Part shown: positions 15,596-24,650 of the stretch, one piece after another
How positions within the stretch are numbered: the stretch's first letter is position 1
How the letters are laid out: each line of letters begins with the position of its first letter
NCBI GenBank assembly: GCA_040376925.1
Contig: JBEIPU010000017.1
Location: forward strand, 1-36,738
DNA from: RAM1 sp040376925
GTDB taxonomy: Bacteria > Pseudomonadota > Gammaproteobacteria > Burkholderiales > Burkholderiaceae_C
Reading direction: 5' to 3'
DNA: 36,738 nucleotides
Made by a program: the position numbers and the translations under genes
The notes under the pieces: model-generated
Seen by the model: the letters and a program-made list of their open reading frames with translations, nothing else
Databases searched by the model: none
What the model was told of the DNA's origin: nothing

Positions 15596-16829
15596 AGACC
15601 AGCGCACCGCCTGGGGCTGGCGCGCGCTGCAGTTCACCCCGCGCGTGGCGCAGGTGGACGAAGCGCTGCTGCTGGAAGTGTCCACGTCGCAGCGCCTGTG
15701 GGGCGGACAAGAGCGGCTGCTGCGTCGCCTGTTCAGCCGCCGCGCGCAGCCGGTGCTGTATGCGCAAGGCGCCACGTACCTGGTCGCGCTGGCCCTGCTG
15801 CGGCTGCAATTGCGCGGGCTGCCCGTGCCGGCCGATCTGCCCGGCGGCCTGCCGCTGGCCACACTGACCACCGCGCTGCCATGGGTGGACACGCTGGAGC
15901 GCACCGGCTGTCGCACCTGGGGGCAGCTGCGCGCGCTGCCGCGTGGCGGCGTGGCCCGGCGCTTTGGCGCGGCGCTGCTGGACGCGCTGGACATGGCGTA
16001 CGGCCAGCGGCCCGAGGTCTGCTCCTGGCTGGCGCTGCCCGAAGTGTTTGACATGAATGTGGAGCTGCCCGCGCTGGCCACCACCACGCCCGAGCTCATG
16101 TGGACGGCGCAGCGCCTGCTGACGCACCTGCAGGCCTGGCTGCGCGCGCGTGACCGCGGCGTGCTGGCGCTTGAATTGCAGTGGGCGCTGGACCTCAAAC
16201 GCCTGGATGGCAAGGCGCTGCCCAGCCACCAGCAGCTGGTGGTGCGCACCGCCCATCCCGCTCAGGACATGGCCCACCTGCGAAGGCTGGTGTCCGAGCA
16301 CCTGGCACGTGAAACCCTGGCGGCCCCGGCCAACCACCTGCGCCTGCGCGTGCTGGACAGCGCGCCGTGGGTGGGCGCCAGCCGCAGCTTTCTGCCCGAA
16401 GACAACGTGCCCGGCGAAAAGCTGCACCAGTTCATCGAACGCCTGAGCGTGCGCCTGGGCGCGCACAACGTGGTGGTGTGTCACGCGCAGGCCGACCACC
16501 GGCCCGAACGGCGCCAGCAGTGGCGGCCCGCGCGCGACGGCGCTGCACGGGCACTGGTGCAGGACGCGCCCGACGCGCTGCTGCCGCCCTGGCTGCTGCC
16601 CCAGCCGCTGCTGTTGCAGATGAAGGGCAATGTGCCGCAATACGGTGGGCCGCTTCAACGGCTCACGCGTGCCAGCCGCATCGCCACCGGCTGGTGGGAG
16701 GCGGACGGCCACACCGCGCGTGATTACTTCATCGCCCGCAGCCCTGAACACGGCCTGGTGTGGGTCTACCGCGACCGCCTGACGGACGGCAAAAAAGACC
16801 GCTGGTACCTGCAGGGGCGGTATGCCTGA
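15567..16829 (+). CDS. imuB: ImuB, inactive Y-family polymerase-like mutasome hub
   Basis: A 420-residue protein. The N-terminal MHWIALSPPEDQRTAWGWRALQFTPRVAQVDEALLLEVS resembles the palm start of Y-family polymerases but lacks the expected catalytic Asp/Glu pattern, as is normal for ImuB. The helix-hairpin-helix-like section (TLERTGCRTWGQLRALPRGG) and the conserved C terminus (RDRLTDGKKDRWYLQGRYA) fit the family. In well-studied systems ImuB links the beta clamp, ImuA and DnaE2. The start ATG at 15567 lies inside imuA, and dnaE2 begins 5 bases after its stop, so the three genes are translationally linked. Confidence 0.93.
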   Translation: MHWIALSPPEDQRTAWGWRALQFTPRVAQVDEALLLEVSTSQRLWGGQERLLRRLFSRRAQPVLYAQGATYLVALALLRLQLRGLPVPADLPGGLPLATLTTALPWVDTLERTGCRTWGQLRALPRGGVARRFGAALLDALDMAYGQRPEVCSWLALPEVFDMNVELPALATTTPELMWTAQRLLTHLQAWLRARDRGVLALELQWALDLKRLDGKALPSHQQLVVRTAHPAQDMAHLRRLVSEHLARETLAAPANHLRLRVLDSAPWVGASRSFLPEDNVPGEKLHQFIERLSVRLGAHNVVVCHAQADHRPERRQQWRPARDGAARALVQDAPDALLPPWLLPQPLLLQMKGNVPQYGGPLQRLTRASRIATGWWEADGHTARDYFIARSPEHGLVWVYRDRLTDGKKDRWYLQGRYA

Positions 16830-18630
16830 CGCCCATGCCTGAACACCACCTCAAACCCGGCGCACAGCTGGACGAAGCACGTGACGGATGGCCGCCGGTT
16901 CTGGTCGCCGGCCCCGACCTGCTGCCACGCTATGCCGAGCTGTACTGCCAGAGCAACTTCAGCTTCCAGCACGGTGCGGCGCACCCGCAGGAACTGGTGC
17001 GTCGTGCCTACGACCTGGGCTACGAGGCTTTGGCTCTCACCGATGAATGCTCGGTCGCTGGCGTGGTGCGGGCGCTGTCGGGCTGGGACGAATACCGCGC
17101 GTTCATCCAGCGGCTGGATGAAAGCCACCCGCAGGAGCGCAGGGGCCGGCCATTCCGGCTGCTGTACGGCAGCGTGTTCGATTTTGGCGATGAAGGCCGC
17201 CTGGTGGCCATTGCGCGCGACCTGAAGGGCTGGGGCGGCCTGTGCCAGTTCATCAGCCACGCACGCAATGACGACGGCACGGCCAAGGGCGACTACAAGG
17301 TGGGCTGGGACACGAGCGACCTGTCGTTGCTGGCCGAAGGCTGCGAGGTCATCTACGTGCCGCATCGACAGGCCGGCGAGGGCGACGTTCACACGCGGCT
17401 GGCCTGGCTGCACGGGCGCTTCGGCTCGGCGCTGTGGTTGGGCGTGGAGCAGCGCCAGTTGCCTGACGACGACCTGTGGCTTGCGTTGCTGGAAGCCGCT
17501 GGTACGCAGGCCGGTGTACCGCTGGTGGCCACGGGCGGCGTGCTGATGGAACGGCGCTCACGCAAGCCGCTGCACGACGTGATCACGGCCGTGCGGCTGG
17601 GCCGGCCGGTGGCGCAATGCGGTTTTGAGCTGCAGGCCAATGCCGAGCGGCATCTGCGCTCGCGCATGCACCTGGCCGGTGTGTTCCCGCAGGCGCTGCT
17701 GGACGCGACACTGCGGCTGGCGCAACGCTGCGCGTTCGACCTGCGGGAAGTTTCGTACAGCTTTCCCGACAAGATCGTTCCGAAGGAGCTGTCCCCCGCG
17801 CATGCGCTGCGGCGCCTGGCCTATGAAGGCGCGCATGAGCGCTACCCACGGGGCGTACCGCTGAAAGTGCGATTGCTGTTGCGCAAGGAGTTGGTGCTCA
17901 TCGAGCGCTGCAAATACGAAATGTTTTTCCTGACCGTGCACGACATCGTGCGCTTTGCCAGGAAAGAAAAAGGCATCCTCTGTCAGGGCCGCGGGTCGGC
18001 CGCCAACTCGGTGGTCTGTTACTGCCTGGGCGTGACAGCCATGGATCCCATGCTGTCGCGCCCGCTGCTGGAGCGCTTCATCAGCGAGGAGCGCAAGAAC
18101 GAGCCGCCCGACATCGATGTGGACTTCGAACACGAAAGGCGCGAAGAAGTCATCCAGTACATCTATGAAACATACGGCCGCGACCGCGCCGCCATTGCCG
18201 CGGTGGTCATCAGTTACCGCACGCGCAGCGCGATTCGCGACGTGGGCAAGGCGCTGGACGTGCCCGAGCCGCTGATCGACGCGTTCGCCAAAGAGCATCA
18301 CTGGTTCGACGACGAGCTTGCGGGGGAAAGTCTTCAGGCGCTGGCGCAAAAGACAGGTGTGACGCTGCATGCGCACAAGGCGAAACTGTGGCTGTTGCTT
18401 TCGCAATCTCTCATGGGCTTTCCGCGCCACCTGAGCCAGCATGTGGGTGGTTTTGTGCTGACGGGGCCGCCGCTAACGCGGCTGGTGCCGATCGAAAAGG
18501 CATCCATGAAGGACCGCTCCGTCATCCAGTGGGACAACTCAGCGGACCAGAGTGGAGGTTTGTCCGTAAAAGGAAATGAACCCAACCCATGTAGGGGCTG
18601 GAGTTTGTTTCTCGACGCTTCACGGGTGCA

Positions 18631-18689
18631 GGGTTATCCACGGCGGCGGTCGGCGCTTGCGACGAACCGACCGCCGCGGTGGATAACCC
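18631..18689. repeat. 23-bp imperfect inverted repeat at the island's left end
   Basis: The arms 18631-18653 and 18667-18689 are complementary over 23 bases with a single mismatch and a 13-nt spacer. Each arm starts with GGGTTATCCAC. It lies about 95 bases inside the junction and about 265 bases before ginA, in non-coding DNA. It could be a recombinase binding site, a folded single-strand recombination substrate, or a strong terminator insulating ginA from dnaE2 transcription. No T-run directly follows. Confidence 0.8.
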
Positions 18690-18699
18690 GTTTTCGGTG

Positions 18700-18720
18700 C
18701 GCGCAATCGTGGTTTGCGCG
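18700..18720. repeat. 7-bp perfect inverted repeat next to the 23-bp repeat
   Basis: CGCGCAA-N7-TTGCGCG, followed by ATTTTCCTCTTCT. The layout suits either a bound operator/recombinase arm site or an intrinsic terminator reading rightward, given the T-rich tail. Confidence 0.55.
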
Positions 18721-18954
18721 ATTTTCCTCTTCTAGTGAGAGTAATGAGAGATAGCAGCCACCGACGAGTGTGCTGGCTTCGATCCAGGCTAAGGGCGCCA
18801 TCCTCGGCGCGGCATTGCACGTCAAGTCCTCGGAGCGGGCCGGCTCGCATTGCAGCGTGGGAAGACGGTCACAGCGATTGCGTTGCGTGAAGCCGGCCCA
18901 TGTTAAGCATGTCCTTTACTTTACAGAAAATGCCACACACGGTACCGTTAAGTA

Positions 18955-20226
18955 ATGACGTTTAGTACAGGTCTCCCACTCACGCTCTGGACCACGCGGT
19001 TGCCTTCAGGAGAGGCGCGTGCATTCCTCCTCGACTCGCTTGGGGTTCCCGATTCCTACTCCACGTTGTTTGTAACGGTGACTCTGCGCAATGCTGGGAA
19101 GTCGGTCGCCTTGCAGCAAGCCACGTTGAATGCGATCAACATCCTGTATCGCCATTGCCAGAAGCAGTGCATTGACCTGCAGCTGCGGTTCAGGCAGGGG
19201 CAGTTTCTTGACCGCTGGGAGGTCGAGGCGTTACGCAGCTCAGTCCAGCAGTCATTCGGCTCTGAAGCAAAGGCGCTGGCCAAGGTCGTTGAGCTAGGCA
19301 AAGGCAAGAGGGGGCATGTGTACCCATCCGCGCCAGTCGCGACGAAAACTCAACGTGGACGACTCACCTATATCGCTCAGTACCTTGGTTGGTTGGCTAA
19401 CGAACTGAACGCCGGCCGCGAGGACGATCGATCACTGGAGATCGCGGCGATGTGCCAGCAAATTTACGCGATCCGGCCTCCCGATCTGCAGCGTGGCGAG
19501 CACGTTGACAAAGGCCGCTTCACCCGAGCGCAGAACGAAGTTCTGAATGAAATCATCGAGCCTGGTTCTGACCGGAATCCTTTCAAGTGCCCGGTTCAAC
19601 TTAGAAACAAGCTCGTCGTCTACTTGCTGCGCTCGCTGGGAAAACGGCGAGGAGAGGTCCTGAACATCCGACTAGGGGACATCAACTTCGCCGCGCACCG
19701 TATCGATATTGTGCGGCGCGCCGATGATCCAAATGATCCGCGTGAGCGGCAACCGCTCGTAAAAACGAATGAGCACTCAATTCCTCTGTATCCCGAACTG
19801 GAGGACTTGATCCAGGAGTACATGCGGGTGCGGCGCAAGATTCCTGGTACGCGGCAGCACCCGTACTTGCTGGTTACGCACCAGGCTGGTCCCACGCAAG
19901 GCCAGCCTATGACCATTGAAGGCATGCGCAAGGTCTTTCGTGTGTTGAAGACATGCGATCCTGCACTGAGGCGCATCCATCCCCACCTGTTGCGGCACTT
20001 CCACAGTGACACGATGGCTCGGGTTCAGCAGCAAGGACCGCAGACACCGCAGAGCAGAGAGACTGCTAGGCGCACACGGAACTGGCTCGCCGGCCGCAGA
20101 CCTGAGTCGGAGGTGGACGCCGTGTATACGCGACGCGCGATCGAGAAGGAGGCGGCCGACGTTTCGGCGCGGACCCAGAGAGCGACGATGCTTCATCGGC
20201 GGCCACCGAGTGAACGGGAGTTTTAG
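18955..20226 (+). CDS. ginA: GinA-like tyrosine recombinase
   Basis: A 423-residue integrase-family protein, first of the trio. In the C-terminal catalytic domain I see Arg231 (LGKRRGEVLNIR), a Lys in PLVKTNEHSIPLYP, HLLRH with His344 and Arg347 (family HxxR), and the nucleophile Tyr391 in DAVYTRR. The N-terminal 200 residues would bind the core sites. GinA-GinB-GinC are all required for excision and integration in characterised GInts. The ATG at 18955 has no strong Shine-Dalgarno sequence. The gene reads away from the junction with dnaE2 and is followed by ginB after 3 bases. Confidence 0.85.
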   Translation: MTFSTGLPLTLWTTRLPSGEARAFLLDSLGVPDSYSTLFVTVTLRNAGKSVALQQATLNAINILYRHCQKQCIDLQLRFRQGQFLDRWEVEALRSSVQQSFGSEAKALAKVVELGKGKRGHVYPSAPVATKTQRGRLTYIAQYLGWLANELNAGREDDRSLEIAAMCQQIYAIRPPDLQRGEHVDKGRFTRAQNEVLNEIIEPGSDRNPFKCPVQLRNKLVVYLLRSLGKRRGEVLNIRLGDINFAAHRIDIVRRADDPNDPRERQPLVKTNEHSIPLYPELEDLIQEYMRVRRKIPGTRQHPYLLVTHQAGPTQGQPMTIEGMRKVFRVLKTCDPALRRIHPHLLRHFHSDTMARVQQQGPQTPQSRETARRTRNWLAGRRPESEVDAVYTRRAIEKEAADVSARTQRATMLHRRPPSEREF

Positions 20227-20229
20227 CGA

Positions 20230-21933
20230 ATGAGCACCCGGCGCAAGAGAGCCGCACCAGAACCTTCCCAACTTGGCGAACAAGCAGACGATCTCGCACC
20301 AGAGTACGTCTGGAGCAAATATGGACTAAGAGTTGATACGCGGCAAGCTAAGTGGCGGCTTGATGGCAGAAGGTCAATCAATATTGAGGGCCTTCGAGCG
20401 TTGGTCTCTGTGGAGCTCTTGGAAGGTCTCAACGCAACTCTCAGGGCATGCGTGGCGAACCAGATGAGCCACGCAACTGTGGACAAACTGCAGAGGAGCC
20501 TAAGGCACTACCATCGCACGATGCATGCGCCTAGTCAGATCGAACGATGGACCTCGGTGGAGTTCAAAAGGTATCGCAGGAAGCTGACCGATGAGTTTAG
20601 CCACGAAGAGTACTTGATCAGTATCCGTGCCTTTCTGAAGCTTTGGGCCGCCCTGCGTCAGCCAGGGATCCAACGGAAGGTCACCGACTCGTTGGCGGAA
20701 ATGCGCCTAAAGGCATCGAAGTCGGGGCGCGCGGTCACGTCGCTGGATCCCGAAGTGGGTCCCTTCACGCCGGAAGAACTGCAGGCCGTCACAGCAGACC
20801 TGTACCGGGCGTCGGCCGCCGGGCGCACGTCCATTGAGGACACTAGCCTGCTCATATTCCACGTCGTCACAGGAAGAAGGCCAGAACAAAGCGCCAATCT
20901 AAAATGCAGCGACATTGATCGCAGGCGCCAGGGCGAACCTGAATTTGGCGGTACGGGACATGCCTCCCGCATCATTGCCGTGCCGCGCAGCAAGGGAAAA
21001 GGCGAAGGCTTTCGCGCTAGTCTGCGCGGTGTTCATGCCGAAGATGCGTTCTTCGCGCTTATGGAGGCACAGAAAGGCTGCGTTCAGGCGCAGTTCCGCG
21101 AGTTGTTGAGTGGACTACCCATCGAACTCCAGCAGCAAGATTTGGAACATCTGCTGGACAACATTCCCTTGTACCCCCAGTGGAGCAGCGTGACTGCCAG
21201 TGTCGATGAGGCCGGCCGATTGATTGCGTGTGGCCAGATTGGACGCGCCGTTGCGGGTTTGCGTAACCAGGCAACGCTGCCGGTATGGCACTTACGTTCG
21301 CAATACATCACGAGGCGCTTGCAGCAAGTCGTGACCTCGATCGGTACGAAGTCTCGCACCGGGCAGCCTCTTAACGTCACCGCCTACCGCTTTCGCTATA
21401 CGAAGGGTACCGAGTTGGCGCGACTTGGCATTGGTCTTGATGTGCTGGCTTGGCTAATGGATCACTCCACTTTGCAAAGCGCGCGGGTGTATATCGCCAA
21501 TGTCCCTGAACACGGGGCACAGATTGACGATGCTTTAAAGAACTCCAGCGTGTTGCGCGGAGTCGCGGTCGCATTCACGCCGTCACTTGTCGAATGCGAT
21601 GATCCCGCCGAGTCGGACGACGTCAGACGTGCCACTGAAGTGCGCTACAAAGGAAAACGCGTACTGAAGTGTGGCATTCAGAAGAGTTGCGGCATGGGCG
21701 GCGGAATCCCGCTGGCCTGCTACACGTGCAATAACTTTCGACCATGGGTTGACGGGCCGCATGAGGAGGTCCTGGCGGATCTGCTGCGCGAGCGAGCCGC
21801 AGATGGCAAGGTGCTTGGAGTGACGAGTTCAGTCACACGTAGGCGTGACACCACCATCGTTGCGGTGATCGTCACAATCCGCCGATGTCAGGAATGGCGC
21901 GATCGACACGCGCGTGCCGGGGGAGCGGAATGA
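20230..21933 (+). CDS. ginB: GinB-like tyrosine recombinase with C-terminal Cys cluster
   Basis: A 567-residue second recombinase. Catalytic candidates are Arg217 (TGRRPEQSANL), Lys in VPRSKGKGEGFR, Arg389 in AYRFRYTKGTELARLG, His412 in LMDHSTLQSA, and Tyr421 in RVYIAN. The first position of the HxxR motif is Tyr386 rather than His. Beyond the catalytic Tyr is a 146-residue tail with four cysteines (481, 487, 497, 500; CGIQKSC and CYTC), which looks like a small zinc-binding element. It starts 3 bases after ginA and its stop overlaps the ginC start (ATGA), implying coupled translation. Confidence 0.85.
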   Translation: MSTRRKRAAPEPSQLGEQADDLAPEYVWSKYGLRVDTRQAKWRLDGRRSINIEGLRALVSVELLEGLNATLRACVANQMSHATVDKLQRSLRHYHRTMHAPSQIERWTSVEFKRYRRKLTDEFSHEEYLISIRAFLKLWAALRQPGIQRKVTDSLAEMRLKASKSGRAVTSLDPEVGPFTPEELQAVTADLYRASAAGRTSIEDTSLLIFHVVTGRRPEQSANLKCSDIDRRRQGEPEFGGTGHASRIIAVPRSKGKGEGFRASLRGVHAEDAFFALMEAQKGCVQAQFRELLSGLPIELQQQDLEHLLDNIPLYPQWSSVTASVDEAGRLIACGQIGRAVAGLRNQATLPVWHLRSQYITRRLQQVVTSIGTKSRTGQPLNVTAYRFRYTKGTELARLGIGLDVLAWLMDHSTLQSARVYIANVPEHGAQIDDALKNSSVLRGVAVAFTPSLVECDDPAESDDVRRATEVRYKGKRVLKCGIQKSCGMGGGIPLACYTCNNFRPWVDGPHEEVLADLLRERAADGKVLGVTSSVTRRRDTTIVAVIVTIRRCQEWRDRHARAGGAE

Positions 21934-24155
21934 CAGATAGCGCAAGTCAACCCGCGGTCTCAGTGCTTTACACAAAGGCGGAACTCAATCGTTCCACCAA
22001 ATTGGCGGAATACATCCGAGAAGCCCGAGAAGAACTCATTCCGTCTGAAGTTCCCTGGGCTGCCAGTTATTGGCCCGGGTTCGGTACTTTCACGAATTTG
22101 CAGAGCACAGGGCCTGGGCGGCACCGTCGCGGGCAGCCTCCCGCGCAGCTACTGGATAAGGAGTTTATTGAATTTTCGAGGGCGTACCTGGTTCAGTGCC
22201 GGAGCGCAAATCCGTCGGAAACGAACTCTCAGTGCGCCGTCCGATTGACTGCCCTGAGGCTGATTGAAGCCGCTCTGCAGAACGTCCACGGATCGGCGAA
22301 TCCGCTTCGGATTGATCGCAAGGTGCTGGACCGAGCTGCCACACTGGCGAGATCGAGGTTTGCAGTCGGGACCACCCAGAATATTGGACCGGCGCTGCAA
22401 AAAGTCGGTCGCGTGCTACACAGCGAGGGCATTCTCCCGCTTGATGTTAAAAGCTGGGAACACCCGTTCCCGACTGCGAAGGGGCGTTTGGCCGTTGGCG
22501 GTGACGGTGATGCGATTCGCGCGGCGAGGTTACCCAACCCGGCAGCCATCGACGCGCTCGCTGAGATTTTCAACACGAAGCTAGACCCAAGCGATGAGCG
22601 CCACGCTCGCGATATCTTTACGACGGGCGTAACTGCTTTGCTCTTTGCTGCCCCGACCCGCGGCAACCAGATCGTGCGCTTGCCGGTTCAGTCGTTGCAC
22701 CGTGAATATGACAGCAATGGCAAAGAGCGAACGGCATTGCGTGTCGACGCGTCAAAAGGATTCGAGCCGCACGCCAAGTGGATCATCAAGGACATGGTTC
22801 CGGCGGTAGAGACTGCAATCGGACGCGTGACGGCGATCACAGAGGAGGCGCGGCGACTCGCTCGCCACTTTGAAATGCCGATGACTCGTGGCAAGTTTTT
22901 CCGGCATTCCAACTGCCCTGACGTTGCGGAGGACGAGCCGCTGACAGCGCGGCAGGCCTGTGAGGCGCTCGGCCTGACAACCACTGACGCGGCGGACGCG
23001 CTGGCCAAAGCGGGCTTGGCACGCAGGACGTTCGGCACGTATACGTTAAGCAAGCTTTGGCACAACTGGGTACTACCGGAACTGCGGAAACGGTGCCCTC
23101 ATTTCCCCTATGTGAGCGCACGGGACAAGGCGCGGGGAAGAAAAGGCGGGCTGAAGTACAGCGAAGCTCTGTTCTGCATGCGTGCGAACCAGTTACATGC
23201 AGCGAATGCAACCAGCTGCGTTTTGCCATGGATGCCCACCTTAAGTTCCTACATGCAGGATGTCGGCTTTCGCCCGGCTGATGCGCGTCGCCGAACCATA
23301 TTCGACCGATACAACTATATCGATGCCCGCGGGGAGGTGCTCGGATTCACGTCGCATCAAGCTAGGCACTTGCTAAATACGGAAGCGCAGCGATCATCGT
23401 TGCCCGACGACCTCATCGCGCGCTGGTCCGGTCGCAAGAACATCAGCCAAAACATGGTCTACGACCAGCGCCCCACGCAGGAGCGCGTTGAGCATGCACG
23501 CTCCATTGTCACAGCCACGGCAGCCGAGACTGACAACAAGTCCGTAGCAGTAGCCGCGCGCCGCCACGGGCCGTGGCTTATTGCAGTACCCCACCAGCTG
23601 CGGTCCTGCGGCGATCTGGAAGATATTGAACCGCAGCTGACAGGGCTGCAGACTCAGTTCGGTGAGTGCTACCACGACTACGCGTCAAGCCCATGCGAAG
23701 GGTTCGTCGGGTGCTTGGAGTGCAACGAGCATGACTGCATCAAGAGCTCCAGTCAGGATGCAATGGATCGCTTGGTGCGGATCGAGCGCCTCAGGCAGCA
23801 TGCCGTCGCCGAAGTCGAGAAGTCTCAGGGTGCGGTGGCAGCCGGGGATTGGGGCGCGCAAGACTGGCTCGGTGTCCAGAAAACCTGGGTTCGCAAGCTT
23901 GACGAGCTCATAGCGATTTTGCGTGATCCTGCCGTACCTGAGGGGGCTCGCGTCAGACTCTCGGGTGCGAACCGGCCCACCCATCTCCACCGAACATTGC
24001 GTGGGATCGCGACACAGGCGCTACAGAACGGGGACGCGCCTGACGATGTGATTGAGCAGATGCTGCGGGCCATCGAGCAAAAGACGCCCTTGGCCACCGG
24101 ATACATCGTGCAGCCTGATGTAGATCGGGATCCAGGAATCGGTAAGAAGGAATGA
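21930..24155 (+). CDS. ginC: GinC-like large tyrosine recombinase
   Basis: A 741-residue recombinase, the largest of the trio. The start at 21930 was chosen because it overlaps the ginB stop and is preceded by GGGGGAGCGG. Catalytic candidates are Arg244 (AAPTRGNQIVRL), His476 and Arg479 in TSHQARHLLNTE, Trp499 in ARWSGRKNISQ (the His/Trp position), and Tyr511 in NMVYDQR. After it comes a Cys/His-rich segment (Cys580, 589, 595, 598, 603), like the shorter cluster in GinB, and then a helical C terminus with KTWVRKLDELIAIL. Four bases separate it from ginD. Confidence 0.85.
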   Translation: MTDSASQPAVSVLYTKAELNRSTKLAEYIREAREELIPSEVPWAASYWPGFGTFTNLQSTGPGRHRRGQPPAQLLDKEFIEFSRAYLVQCRSANPSETNSQCAVRLTALRLIEAALQNVHGSANPLRIDRKVLDRAATLARSRFAVGTTQNIGPALQKVGRVLHSEGILPLDVKSWEHPFPTAKGRLAVGGDGDAIRAARLPNPAAIDALAEIFNTKLDPSDERHARDIFTTGVTALLFAAPTRGNQIVRLPVQSLHREYDSNGKERTALRVDASKGFEPHAKWIIKDMVPAVETAIGRVTAITEEARRLARHFEMPMTRGKFFRHSNCPDVAEDEPLTARQACEALGLTTTDAADALAKAGLARRTFGTYTLSKLWHNWVLPELRKRCPHFPYVSARDKARGRKGGLKYSEALFCMRANQLHAANATSCVLPWMPTLSSYMQDVGFRPADARRRTIFDRYNYIDARGEVLGFTSHQARHLLNTEAQRSSLPDDLIARWSGRKNISQNMVYDQRPTQERVEHARSIVTATAAETDNKSVAVAARRHGPWLIAVPHQLRSCGDLEDIEPQLTGLQTQFGECYHDYASSPCEGFVGCLECNEHDCIKSSSQDAMDRLVRIERLRQHAVAEVEKSQGAVAAGDWGAQDWLGVQKTWVRKLDELIAILRDPAVPEGARVRLSGANRPTHLHRTLRGIATQALQNGDAPDDVIEQMLRAIEQKTPLATGYIVQPDVDRDPGIGKKE

Positions 24156-24159
24156 CCTG

Positions 24160-24618
24160 ATGGCACGCAACTCCCACATCAGACCTCAGCATGTTGAGAA
24201 AATTTGTCACCTGATTTATGGATGGTCGGCACCCGAGTTCAATTGGCTTAGGGTCTGCAATGCCTGTAAACCCATTTTGGGCTATGCCCCGAGTCGCTCC
24301 GGACTCAGTTCTCATGCGGCCATACAAGTGGCGTTTCGGTCACGCAAGGACGGGCTTAGGGAGCAACGCGCCAAGCAGTTGCCGTTGCCTAACAGCCGCG
24401 CCGCTGCGGGCCGCACTATTGCATCCAGGGATGCTGAAATTGCTGCGCTCAAGCTCCAGGTCAAGGAGCTCATGGACAAACTCGTGCGATGGCAATACAA
24501 CGCCTCCCTCCGGCGGGTCACTCCAGAGATGCTCGACGATCCTTCGACTTATGTTGCGATCGACCGAGTCAACGTCATTGGTAGATCGGGCGGGGCGAGA
24601 GCTGTCTCCGTCCGCTGA
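24160..24618 (+). CDS. ginD: GinD-like small helical protein of the recombination module
   Basis: A 152-residue basic protein, last gene of the gin operon. The N-terminal half contains HVEKICHLIYGW and VCNACKP; the middle has a likely coiled coil (IASRDAEIAALKLQVKELMDKLV). This matches the small helix-loop-helix accessory protein that completes the ginABCD module, and is also similar in position and style to TnpC of Tn554-type elements. No catalytic motif is seen. It converges on the Shedu gene with a 32-bp gap, marking the border of module and cargo. Confidence 0.75.
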   Translation: MARNSHIRPQHVEKICHLIYGWSAPEFNWLRVCNACKPILGYAPSRSGLSSHAAIQVAFRSRKDGLREQRAKQLPLPNSRAAAGRTIASRDAEIAALKLQVKELMDKLVRWQYNASLRRVTPEMLDDPSTYVAIDRVNVIGRSGGARAVSVR

Positions 24619-24650
24619 CCTCGGAACGAGTCCTGCTGGCCCGCCGAAAA

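Larger units (their letters stand above)
16835..18754 (+). pseudogene. dnaE2: DnaE2 error-prone polymerase III alpha, 3' part lost by island insertion
   Basis: Residues 1-567 are a normal DnaE2 N-terminal half: a PHP domain (AELYCQSNFSFQHGAAHPQE, LALTDECSVAGV), then the polymerase core with GRGSAANSVVCYCLG and the catalytic PPDIDVDFE (Asp428 and Asp430). Family similarity stops exactly after SVIQWD (base about 18537). The next 72 residues to the stop at 18754 read through island DNA and look unrelated. Family members are about 1,050 residues. The lost part begins just before the KVDVLALG-type segment that holds the third catalytic Asp, so the product should be inactive as a polymerase. The 3' remainder is not in this window. 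It may lie beyond the far end of the island. Confidence 0.92.
18538..24618 (+). mobile_element. GInt-like genomic island: left end and ginABCD recombination module
   Basis: Foreign DNA begins at about 18538, inside dnaE2. A terminal region of about 400 bases with two inverted repeats is followed by three tyrosine recombinase genes and a small helical-protein gene, packed in one operon (gaps of 3 and 4 bases, one ATGA overlap). GInt islands are defined by this ginABCD operon at one end, a variable cargo, and a short AT-rich far end, with imperfect direct repeats made on integration. GC content and codon use drop visibly against imuB/dnaE2. The right end is outside the window, so the island is at least as long as its recognisable cargo. 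Assignment rests on architecture and catalytic motifs, not on a database match. Confidence 0.75.

Noticed and set aside
14741..16249. 502-codon minus-strand open frame
   Set aside because: Antisense to imuA and imuB; it also covers the LexA operator and has an Arg/Ser-rich shadow composition.
18631..18689. DnaA boxes and a replication origin in the long inverted repeat
   Set aside because: TTATCCAC occurs once per arm only because the arms are complementary, the ninth base does not fit TTATNCACA, and there is no AT-rich unwinding region or rep gene.
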